A DNA stretch of 64,000 nucleotides, taken from positions 124,001 through 188,000 of the forward strand of contig CAJNDS010000085.1 of NCBI GenBank assembly GCA_905221605.1, given 5' to 3'. How positions within the stretch are numbered: the first letter of the stretch is position 1; the number at the start of each line of letters is the position of its first letter. Source of the DNA: Symbiodinium natans (Eukaryota > Sar > Dinophyceae > Suessiales > Symbiodiniaceae). Under the pieces are notes generated by a model, which searched no databases, had not been told where the DNA came from, and saw only the letters and a program-made list of their open reading frames with translations. Below, piece after piece: positions 32,866 through 42,887 of this stretch. The position numbers and the translations under genes were made by a program.

Positions 32866-35800
32866 AACTCGCAAAATACTGCCAAACTCTATGCGTCTCC
32901 TTGTTGAACTCTTTCTCACGCCGGCGACCTGGCAAGAAGATAAGTGCATCATTCTGGCAGTCGGAGTGAACCAGCCCTGCGCAGACCATGAGGACGCTTC
33001 ATTCACTCCCTCTCACCGCAAACAGGAACAGGAACTCGGCAGCTTAGCTGCGCGATGCCTTCTCTGCAATACTCGACACTGGGGATTACGCGGATTCAAC
33101 TGAGACGAAGTGTGCTGGCAGATCCTCTCGTCAGAAGCTGCACAACAAATGATGGACGCCAATTATGAATTTGCCTCGGCTTCCAGAACAAGCAGAGCAG
33201 GATCTGGTCTTCTTGGGATTTCCAGGCTGTGGACTCCAATAGAGACTCACGTCAAAAAGGCCGCCACCTGGGACCCCTGAGAATCCCCCCCCGAGACCTG
33301 GACCCGCCCGAAAACCTCCCTGCAACCTCTTGCCCGGAACCGAAGGTGCCCGTAAGGGGCTGGAAGGTGTTGGAAGGTGCTAGGTGTTTTTGCAGTTTGT
33401 GCTTGTGCGAATGCCTTGGCACCGCCACGGCGTGGGAGCAAACTCGGCTTGAGAACTGGACAAGCGATGGGAGCACAGCGCCCTCACAGTTTTGGCAAAT
33501 GCTCGTCTGTGCTCGGGCCCCTTTGGTGCCGTCGAAGAAAAACGCAATGAACTGCCAGGCTGTGCCCATGCGAGGCAACGGGGGGCATGTTGTTCAGCCA
33601 AGTGAACAGTGAATAGCGAACGACGTTTCGGGCATCTTCGGCTTGTCTCCCTTTCTCAAGTCAGGCTGGCCGCACGTGACACCTCCGCATTGATCAGCAT
33701 GCCATCCTTGCTGTCCCAAAAGCCACGCTCGGAAACGTGCACCTCGCGAAAAAGGGCGTTGACAAGAAAAACTTGCCAGAGATACACGTAACCAAGCACC
33801 GCTCTCTTAGCCCCATGAGACCCATAGGGCCCTGTGGCCCCTGGGCCCGCCTCTTCGAGCTCAGAAGCCTTTTGAGCTCTGGGAGTCCGGTGCCCATGCA
33901 GCGTCGATGACATCTCGGCCTGCAAAGTTCTTCAACTCCAATGCCATCACAGATCACGGTGTCATGCAGGCCTCCTTCCTGTTTGCAGGGGTTGCTGCAC
34001 CTGCCAGCCTGGCACCGTCGGCTCTTGAGAACATATTTGCTTTGCAGCTTCTTTGTCCGGCCGGCCTTCCTTCTTCTCTGCGTGCAGACTCAATCTCGCC
34101 GCGATGATCCAAGAAAGTGCATGTTGACGTGCCAATGATGTCCTGCAGCTGGCACTACATGGCGCTACCACCCTGTCCTGGACTGCGGCGCTGTGCGGAA
34201 GCAGGTGCCTGTCGCTGTTGTGTCGGTGCATGACACCGGCCCATTTCAGAGCCGAAGAGGTCGGAGTAATTGCGCATTTCCTTGCCGCTTTTCCTGCACA
34301 GGGTCCGCTCATCTTAAACGGGCGCATGCTCTCTGTAGCTCTTGGCATTCCAAGCCAGAGCCACCCACAATACACACACAGATATCACACACAGGTCTGA
34401 TCGGACTTACAAGGCACGGCTCTCAGTGTCAGTGTGTCTGTGTGTGTGCACACCAGCCCTTTGCAAGACATCAGCAGCATCAACGCTGATTCAACCAATG
34501 CGCCTCTGGACCTTGCACAAGCTTAGCTAAAAGTACAACACCGCACCCGGCAATAGACCAAGTCCTACATCCTAGTGCAAGACTCGCCTCTTCGTTCCAC
34601 GTTGTGGGCTTTCAGAGATTCAAGCCATAGGACACGGGCACAAGTTTGAAAGTGGGGTGGGGGCGGGGAAGGGGCAAGGGGCTTGAGGAGGCAGCACATG
34701 AGCGGCTCTCTAGAATTCTGTTGAAGGCACAGCAGCCTGTGAGCAGGTTGCGCATAGCCTCCAGTTGCCTGCACCACTTCACATTATCATGAGTCTCATA
34801 CATCGGGCTCAAATGGCTCTCAAGTCGAAATCGAAAGGCAAATCGCCGTCGCGCGGACCTCGGGAGCAACGGGCTGCGGCATGGTGTTGTAGCCTGAAGC
34901 CGCCAGGTTGGCTTGAAGCCTCGGTACCGGTACGCGACTCCCCTGGATTGATCTCTTGCTGATCAGACTACCAAAGGGTTTCCCTACCTGCAAACAGTAA
35001 TGCACTCAGGAAAACCACCGAAAGTGTCGCTCCCTTTTCATTCACTTCCGAGATTTTTGGAATGGAGAACCCAAATCTCACGTGCTGGGAGATGGGTTCC
35101 TGACGGACCAGGGCACGGGCGCGAATCTCCCTACAAACCGGTTTGGGGTACACCAGTCCGGGCCTTCCTTGAATCGTTAGCAACCCTCCCCACTTAACTC
35201 TCAACCAACACAAACCTTCAGCAGGCTATCTAGATCTTCGAGACGGGCGGTCGATGCCCAGCGTTCACGACAATAACCCAGACCCAGAGGATTGCAAAAC
35301 AAGGTAACCAAATGTAACCAACTAAACCTGATTCTAGCTTCAAAAGGAAATGGACTCCCTCCATTCTGATACAAAAGATCATTGGACGAACTCCCACTTA
35401 TACTTTGGAGGACGGTGCGAAGACAAAAACAATCGTTGGCAGCCGTTGGCAGAGACAATACTTCGGCAGGAGCTCAGTGAAAACCCCAAGTTGCAGGTGA
35501 CGATAGAAGCAGGTGAACCGAACGCATGAGCACCAATGAAACTGAGGCACACTTTGGGTCATGCTTTCAATCCTTGATCTTCTGAGCTGCGGGCCTTTGG
35601 CTGGCAGATGATCGGCCTGCCGTCCTCAGAGGACTGGACTTGCCGGGAGAAGCATGTCCCTTTACCTTCTTTACCCGCCTAGTCCTGGTTGAGCCGAGGC
35701 TCCCCGTTGCACCTCCATTGTCATGCTGCTCATGCAGCGACGAATCGATGGCCAAGTAGTCCGTCTGGAACAGTTGCGCAGGTGCAAGATGAAGGAACTG

Positions 35801-36419
35801 CAGTGAGCAGTCTTCCTCAACCGCCGTCAAGCTGCCCCATCAGCCACGAGATCTGACTTGTCCATCGAACGGTTGACCAACCGCTCCTGGCGGTATCCGG
35901 ACAGTGCACGCCGTATCAACCGAAAACCTGGACGTACGCACGCGCCCGTCCTTTTGGAACAGCTCTGAGGACATTTCTCTGGTCTTCTTGTCCTGCACTC
36001 AGCGTTGGCCAAGAAATCGATTGATGTAACCATCCAACTGCATGTCAACATGTGTCAGCGTAGAATCATGGTACAGGCATGTTGTACCTTGGCATCCAAG
36101 TTGGCACGCTCTGCTGCGTGGTTTTTGTGGCGACATCTCTCGTTCCGCACCTCCACATCAGATGTGATTCTTGCCCAGCACAACACGCGGGACAAACTTG
36201 CCGAAGCTCAGCCAGCGGCATCGTGCCACTTCAAGTCCACAGAGGTAGACCAGAACTCCTGCGTATTCAAGTGTTCGGGCACTGCCCATACCACATCCAC
36301 TTCACATCACCCCACCTCACCCCATCTCGCTTGTGCACTGCCCAGCCTTGGGCATGAACTGCACATCGCGCTTCGTCCCAGGCCCATTCGCCGCACTGCA
36401 GGCAACAGCTGAAAGCAGC
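32866..36419. other. No gene confidently recognised
   Basis: Many short open frames. Plus-strand 34225-34370 reads as a plausible helix-rich exon (FRAEEVGVIAHFLAAFPAQ) but has no known family. A short CA/GT-rich patch lies near 34370-34450. Confidence 0.35.
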
Positions 36420-36740
36420 TTTCAGCGACGCACACACGGCTCACAATGCATGACATAAACAAAGGACGCACGATGCAGATGGCCGACTTGGCGAACCTGC
36501 TGCCCGGCAGCACAGCATGGTTGCCAGTCATCAGAGCATACTTCATCTCCTGAGGCCTCGGTATCAAATGGGCGAAGTTCCCTGAGTTCCCTGAATGCAC
36601 GAAGACGTGACTTCTGTGACATTCTGTGACGGCGCCTGGGCAAGTTCATGGCCTCTGGCACCCGTTCTTGCACATAGCTCTGCCGCAGGTTGTCCAGCAG
36701 CTCCTGGATCCGACTCTTCCCCCCTCTGAGACCACCAGTA
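36420..36740 (-). CDS. Candidate exon, charged protein of unknown function
   Basis: A minus-strand reading frame of about 100 codons with strongly protein-like composition: IQELLDNLRQSYVQERVPEA, then an Arg/Lys-rich RRRHRMSQKSRLRAFRELR and an acidic FDTEASGDEVCSDDW. It is probably helical, with an acidic tail and a short Cys pair. There is no recognisable domain and no start or splice partner could be fixed. The same strand as the other host genes to the right supports a real exon, but identification is not possible. Confidence 0.35.
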
Positions 36741-37866
36741 CTCCTCTAAATTCGCCCCCATGTTAAACTATGTTAAACTCATGTCGCCATACCCCGGTTA
36801 TCCGGAGTCCTTCTGTCTGCTGGCGGAGTACACTGACTTGTCAGAGCCGTTGGCGTCAAAAATATTGGACGTCATGTGCACGAGCCGGCGCTCCCTGTCC
36901 CACCCTGTCCCAGCATCCGAGAGCCCTTTAAAAGCCTTAAAGGCAAACCCTCCACAGAGCCTGGCAGTGAGCTCCGCCATGGCACTCAAAAGTCGGTGCT
37001 GCTCTCTGGCTGTTGTCGAGCTGCCGGTCTCCGACGTCAGGGTTTTTAAAGAGGTCTAATGTATTCTGCATGTTGCATTCCACTCCTGGAGGCTCATATG
37101 GCTCATGGACCCCCCCGAATGACACACGACACAAGATGCTGCATGATGGAGTGCTGATGCACGTGCTTCCAAACTGATGCTCTCGGTCCAGATGCGAAGT
37201 CGCTGGTGGGAGCTGTCAGGCGTCTCAAGACTCAAGAGGTGCTTGCGGTCAGCATTGAGGCACAAGCTCGGCGCCGGCGCCGGCGGACGGTGCTTTTTCC
37301 AACTGCGCGCTGCCCCTCTGATGCGGCACCCAGCCTCAAGCGTACTGTGTCGCAGTTTTGCGACAACCCAACTTGTGGAGTTTCGCCCCACAAGTTTCAT
37401 AGAGTAATGTTTCTTTACGGAGTCTGATTTGATCCGTAGGGAAGGGGGATTCTGCGGAGTCTGGCAGGCTGTTTCGGATACAGGCTGGCAGGCCCCTATC
37501 ATATTCTGCCTATAGTTGCTGGCTCCACATTGCATCACTAGACCAGCTTTGGTTAATGATGGATTCTACAACCCCTCGCCAACGTGCCTTTATTGGTCGC
37601 CATGTTGCAGTGTTGCAGCTGATGCTCTCGCCTTTGGTGTCCCCAGTTGACCTGCTTTGACCTGCTTCCCCTGTCTACTCCGCGCTCTTCAAAGCCGCTT
37701 CGACGGCATTTGGCCTACAGCACAGTCGAACAACGCCGAAGCTGACCCGAGACTGAGCACTCTGAGCACTCTGAGCACTCTGAACACTCACCCCCTACCA
37801 AAAACACTCTCTCAAGAGCACGCTGAGATCCTGACAGAGGAAAGAAAAAGTGCAGAGAGACCACTT
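36741..37866. other. No gene confidently recognised
   Basis: A plus-strand frame ending 37427 contains SLVGAVRRLKTQEVLAVSIE, a run of Arg and a Cys-containing end (FCDNPTCGVSPHKF), which could be an exon. A minus-strand ECSECSECS repeat comes from GAGCACTCT tandem copies at 37757-37790. Confidence 0.35.
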
Positions 37867-38690
37867 CTATCTTCTCCTGCCACGGCTTTTGCTGGCGCTG
37901 CGTCGGCGCCGTTTTGACCGGCTGCTGTCGCTGCTTCTCCGCCTGACAGGGACAGATAGGGAATGGAGAGCCACGCAGCAAAGCACGAGTGTGAGAAGTG
38001 AGGTCCTTCGACGGCGGTCGCGGCTGCGATCCCGGCTGCGACTTCGCTCCTTCCCGCCACCACCTGACTCCCAGCAAAACAAAGGGAATCTCATCGCTAC
38101 CAGGGTCACAACGAATGGAATCAAGCATGGGGCGTGCTGGAAGGGAGATCATAAGGGAGATCATGAGGGAGATCATGTGGGGTATCATCTGGTGGCGCAG
38201 TAGCGATAACCGTCGCCTCCACCGCCGGCTCGATTTCTCGCACGCTCGCGTTCGCGCTCCAGGAAGAGGTCGCGGCCTTTCGGTGCTCTCTCGGAGACTT
38301 GAAAAATGCGGGACTGAGGATCTGAATCACGAGTGCCGGGCTGGTGACTTCCAAGTTCCGCTCCGTGGCAGTGGGTGGCGCACCACGGCCCCGGCCCTTG
38401 CCCTGCATGTACTGCGCCTCAGTCTCAGTCGGAAGAATAGGGACGGAGAGGGAGGGAGACAGGGGGAGAGAGAGAGAGAGAGACTGGAAGAGACAGAGCG
38501 AAGGGAGCAGAGCAGAGCATCTTGCGGACGGTTGCGGACGGGCAGACAGCTAAGCGACGCACCTTGAGCAGCATCCCATCTATCACCACTTGTCCAGCGT
38601 TTATGGCTTCCAGCGCCCTGCGCAAGGACGTGTGTGTTTCGCTTGCGCTTCTCACTCGAGCAGCTTTGCCAGGCCTCTGTGCAGCTTCAG
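37867..38690 (-). CDS. RNA-binding protein with RRM remnant and RS-rich tail (SR-like)
   Basis: Minus-strand pieces read in order. Near 38690-38540, RPGKAARVRSASETHTSLRR runs into ALEAINAGQVVIDGMLLKVR, matching the last strand-helix-strand of an RNA-recognition motif. Near 38270-38190 come alternating Arg-Glu (ERERERARNRAGGGG). Near 38045-38000 comes KERSRSRDRSRDRRRR. Near 37930-37870 comes RRRSSDSSRSKRRRRSASKS, ending RGRRR before a stop. An RRM plus Arg-Ser dipeptides is the layout of SR splicing factors and U1-70K-like proteins, acting in nuclear pre-mRNA splicing. The pieces are in different frames, so introns must separate them; boundaries were not fixed. The RRM start should lie at higher coordinates. 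Confidence 0.5.
38464..38484 (+). repeat. (GA)n microsatellite
   Basis: About ten GA units. Confidence 0.9.
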
Positions 38691-38796
38691 GCGTCGAGAA
38701 GCGAACCTGCGAAAAGGCTGAGCAAACCCAAAAAGCACTAATGATCAGAATAAAAGCAAGAATAACAGATGTACTAGCAATAGATCAGGAACTTAC

Positions 38797-38812
38797 ATAT
38801 ATATATATATAG
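38797..38812. repeat. (TA)n microsatellite
   Basis: About eight TA units. Confidence 0.9.
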
Positions 38813-38819
38813 CTAGATA

Positions 38820-41419
38820 TCATAAATGGGCACTTTTTGTCTTATTGATATCTCTTTGATGCTCTCTTTGCTTGCCACAAAAATGCTTAAGATGCTTTGC
38901 GCTCGGCCTTCGGAGGCTCCTCTTCGGGGTTTTGCCGGTTGCCCATGTGAACCAGATCCACCTCACCAATTGGTTGCTCACAAAAACTCGCAACAAATCT
39001 CTTCCGAGCATAATGCCTGACCAAACTGCTCCATGTGGCCCTTGAGCGCCTCACATTACTCTTCAGATTGATTTCATCTCCATCAAGAGAGACTGACTGA
39101 AGAGATCGGAAGCACATGAGCCAAGAGGCTAGTCGGTTGATGCCCGGCACCACGCCCTCCGTGATCTGTATGCAGGTGCTCATGGCGCCTGCGTTGCAAC
39201 ACAAGACCGCGCCGCGTGGATTGCCCGAGCGGATACAAGAACCCAAGCCTGCAAAGTCGCGCGAGGACGCTCCAACTTCGCTTCGATCTCCTAGCTGCAA
39301 ACCTCGAACACTCCGCTAGGCACAATATGGCACGGCACAAGATGGCACAATATGGCTGCGTTTGGCTACTGGCTGCTACTGGCATGCACAAAAAAGGCTG
39401 CCAACGCAAGTCCGCATCCCCAGCCTGGACGTTCCAAACTCCCATGTGAGGGGCTTTGCTACAACTGGATGAAGCCCGCCATTTGCTGAAACCACAAATG
39501 CAGGCGGCTAGATCATCTCACTCGTTAAATCTCGTTAAGAACCGTGCCGATGACGACTTCGAAAGTTGCAGCTCAATGACATGTGAAGAAGAATCAGCAC
39601 TCTTTGCATGAAACACTTTTGCCCTGCAGCAGATTGAGCATCGCAAAGGCTCATACACATTGCATGCTACGCGTTAAATGCACTGCCCGACTTTGTGTCG
39701 AGCGGTGTTTGAGATGCAACGACTATAGCACCAAAGGCAGAAGCATGTGCCAAGTGCGAGCAGGGAGATGCTTCTGCGATAGACAACATGCAGTTCCCGA
39801 GGCAACTACATGCTATCCTAATTTGCAGCTGGGCAATGCAAGGCAAAGCATGGCAATGCCCAACACTGCCTACAAAGTAGGCCACTCACACCACCGGAAA
39901 AGGCGGTGAATGGAAACGGAAAGAACATGACAAAGCTCACTCGAACTCACATGAGCTCACATGCTCGAGCCGAAGGACCCGGCAGGCCCCGGCTCCAACG
40001 TAAAATGGTTGGGGTACGCTGTCCACTGTGCAGGGGGAATGTACAGCGGGTGTGCTCTCAGAGGATTGCACTTCCAACCGAAGGCTTTCTGTACAGAGTG
40101 CCTGGCACGAAAAACTCTTCCGGTTGGTGTATATGGTGTACAAAACTCGGACGATGACGAGAACGAGGAGAATGAGGAGACAGGGGGAGCGAAAACAGAG
40201 GCGGGCACGTCGCGGAGAAACTTCCAACAGCTGGCGGCCAGCCGCAAAACCTGTCAGCCGCAAGCATCTGAGCCTCTGAGCCTTGAACTCTCTGTATTCT
40301 CTCTATTGCACATCTCCTGCACATCCACCCTTTTGCACCCTCCTGCGCCCTCTTGCACCCTCCCCCAAGCCTTTGCCTAGACACTGCGACCTGTGCGAGT
40401 GAGGCGAGCTTCGTGCGCCAGCAGCGAGGCTACTGAACTGCTACTAAGATTGACGAATCCAAGGATCCCACACGTCCGGCGCCGCCAACCTCTGGGCCTC
40501 TGGCCTCGCGCGCTGCATATTTTCAGAGCGACGTCTGCGTGATAGAGCAGTGATGGTAAAACTTGAAATCGGGTATTGTCAAGCCAAAACAACTGCACGA
40601 CGACGAGGCGAAGTCTCGTCGTGAATGAGGTGCGCACAAGCAGGAGCCAACCGGCACAGAGACAGAAAACTGTATGTGCCTCGGATTGCTTGGCGAGTAC
40701 AGGACCGTGTGCCGAGACGAGCCGTAGCTTGGAACCAATCAATCCAAGGTGCTGCTGCGAAGCCGAGGAACCATGCAAAACGGATATTCCAACAGCCTCC
40801 GCAGTCGCAGCTCCAAATCAAAAAATGCACGGCAGACAGCCACGAATCTCCGCAAAGAAACACGAGAGAATCCGAGAGAGCCAGGGCCTGTCACATGCAC
40901 ATGCCTCATAGCATAGAGACCGCAGGCGTGATTCGACTTTGTGCGAACCAGGCCTCTTGCTCAAAGGGACCGAGTCCAAAGAGTGACACAAAAAGAGCAG
41001 CGCATGCAGGGTGTTTACTTAATGTACAGAGAGCCCTCGTTCCCTGCCTCCAGACACCATACCAGTATTGAGGGCTCAGGCAAGGACACGTGAACTGTGT
41101 AAGGTTGAGACCTCAGCTGCTTCGAAGGATTCAGACCCCAAGAATCGAAAGCATTCAGGGCATGAACTGACTGAACAGTGGGGGTCACAAAAGCACCTTG
41201 GGAACCAGCAAAACACCCACGCCAGCTAGCCTTGGCAGAGACATAGATCGGCAATGGCACTGCCACACCGACTCAACACCAGAGAACCGATTTCACACCA
41301 ATCCCGCAATCCACAGCACAAAGATGGCGACCCGTCGTTGGGCCCGCTGCGTTGGAAAGCTTCGTGCAGGTCGCCTCAGGCGGCCCTGCAGGCAGCCTTG
41401 CAGTCACACGTGGCAGGGC
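38820..41419. other. No gene recognised
   Basis: Overlapping short frames on both strands. A plus-strand frame near 40130-40200 is acidic (NSDDDENEENEE). No domain found. Confidence 0.4.
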
Positions 41420-41633
41420 GTGTGTGTGTGTGTGTGTGTGTCTCTGTGTCTCTTTGTCTCTGTGTCTCTGTGTCTCTGTGTCTCTGTGTCTCTGTGTCTC
41501 TGTGTCTCTGTGTCTCTGTGTCTCTGTGTCTCCGTGTCTCTGTGTCTCTGTGTCTCTGTGTCTCTGTGTCTCTGTGTCTCTGTGTCTTTGTGTCTCGGTG
41601 TCTCGGTGTCTGTGTGTGTGTGTGTTTGTTTGT
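41420..41633 (+). repeat. (TGTGTCTC)n minisatellite flanked by (GT)n
   Basis: About 20 copies of the octamer TCTGTGTC, bordered by (GT)n on the left (41420-41440) and GTGTGTTTGTTTG on the right. Being a multiple of eight, it leaves all frames open and fuses artificially to the retroelement remnant on the right. Confidence 0.9.
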
Positions 41634-41639
41634 TTTTGA

Positions 41640-42508
41640 CCTGCTCGTGGCTGATAGGGAGGAGGGTGCGGTGGTCTTTGTTAGGGTCAAAGCACACTTG
41701 GATCTTACATCCGCCCTCCCGCCATTCCTTGATATGTGTCGTCATTATAACAACTTGGCAGATTCTGCAGCGAAACACGCAGTGCGTAACGCGGAACTTT
41801 TCTCGTTCAGCCGGTTGCGCGTGATGAACGCCAAGCAAGAAGCGATGATTGATGTGGCAAAGCAATACCATGCCTTTTTGATTCAGTGTGCTCGCTTTGA
41901 GTTTGCCAAATCAGCAGATGCTCGTGCGTCGCCACGTTTTGAGATCTCGGCGTTGGATGTTTCCAGCGCTTGTTTCTCACACCTGGCGCTTGTTGAAGAT
42001 GACGCGTTGAGGCATTGCCCGTACTCCCAAGCGTTTGCCCGTGCACTCCTGGCCTGGGCTAATGAGCTACAGTGGGCCTGCAATCATACACATGCTGACA
42101 CATCCATGACTGAACTCCTTGTCAACTTCATCTTCAGCACGGGGTTGCGACCGCCCGTCAACATTAACAATTTTCGTGCCAAAAAAAGGCCATCATACAT
42201 GATGCGGGACTCTTGCACATGTGATGTACCGCTGGAAGCATTCACGTTTGAAGGAAGACTTGCGAACATTCCAAGCGGCAGTCAAATGGTTTAGGAAAAG
42301 CATGCACGTAGCTCTCCTCCCTGGGGAATGTGTTGTGAATTGTCGTAGTCTGTACGTGTTGGGCTACAGCCGCCCAACCAAAGGTGTATCATATCGCGTC
42401 AAACATATGTGTGAGCCGGACCCTCGCGCTCACTTGCAAGATTTGTTTGTGCAACGTTCTGCTCGGAAGTGGAGGTTTGATTTTCACATCGCTCCTCCGC
42501 TCAATTAA
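41640..42508 (+). pseudogene. Retroelement RNase H tail remnant, frameshifted
   Basis: A plus-strand frame resumes after the minisatellite with VRVKAHLD, then [14 protein letters not shown]. The HLD followed by a His/Asn/Ala-Asp-x-Ala-Ala segment resembles the C-terminal active-site part of RNase H domains in dinoflagellate retroelement polyproteins. The frame continues for about 150 residues, then must shift: near 42246-42256 the original reading passes into a second frame ([20 protein letters not shown]) that stops at 42506-42508. The minisatellite, the frameshift and the absence of reverse transcriptase upstream mark it as an old, dead fragment. The copia element at 42650 inserted just beyond its end. 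It could instead be a 3' piece of an unrelated host gene. Confidence 0.5.
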
Positions 42509-42608
42509 GCTCTTTATGCTCGAAGTTCAACTCTGTTGTGACATGGTCACGCGAATGCTGGGCTATGCTCACTGTAGCACAGACTACGCAAAGCGTCAAA
42601 GTCAAAAT

Positions 42609-42639
42609 GTTTGTTTGTTTGTTTGTTTGTTTGTTTGTT
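42609..42639 (+). repeat. (GTTT)n microsatellite
   Basis: About eight GTTT units ending six bases before the copia target-site duplication. Confidence 0.9.
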
Positions 42640-42644
42640 GTGCG

Positions 42645-42649
42645 TTTGC
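42645..42649 (+). repeat. Target-site duplication, left copy (TTTGC)
   Basis: TTTGC directly before the 5' LTR; the matching copy is at 50788-50792. Confidence 0.9.
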
Positions 42650-42851
42650 TGTGAAATTATAATCACACTTTTCCTCCCCAGATGAGCCCTACTCATGATC
42701 TGCCACTTTGGTGGCTCAAGCACAACTTTGCCCAGAGAGAAAAGGCCGAGGCATCATAGGAACTTTGCAGTTCAAGGAGTTGAGGTTGGCTGAGGTTGCA
42801 CGATCACTTTAGGGTTGTTTGTGTAGACTTTGGCTACCTCGCAATTTCGCA
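42650..42851 (+). repeat. 5' LTR
   Basis: 202 bp, starts TGTGAAATTATAATCACA and ends ATTTCGCA. Identical at every base to the 3' LTR. It contains six ACTTT copies and, at 42701-42720, CCACTTTGGTGGCTCAAG, which resembles part of the dinoflagellate spliced leader. No TATA box is obvious. Confidence 0.95.
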
Positions 42852-42863
42852 TGGTAGCGGAGC
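42852..42863 (+). promoter_or_regulatory. Minus-strand primer-binding site
   Basis: TGGTAGCGGAGC begins directly after the LTR. TGGTA plus the following bases match the 3' end of eukaryotic initiator tRNA-Met with about one mismatch (TGGTAGCAGAG in animals), the usual primer of copia elements. Confidence 0.75.
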
Positions 42864-42887
42864 TGAAAGCTCTAGGACTTTGGTAGA

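Noticed and set aside
41420-41633. CRISPR-like array
   Set aside because: Units are a contiguous octamer microsatellite without spacers, and the genome is eukaryotic. The 7.3 and 32.6 kb repeats likewise lack unique equal-length spacers.
41376-41871. Minus-strand ORFs of repeated DTETQRHR
   Set aside because: Complement of the octamer minisatellite.
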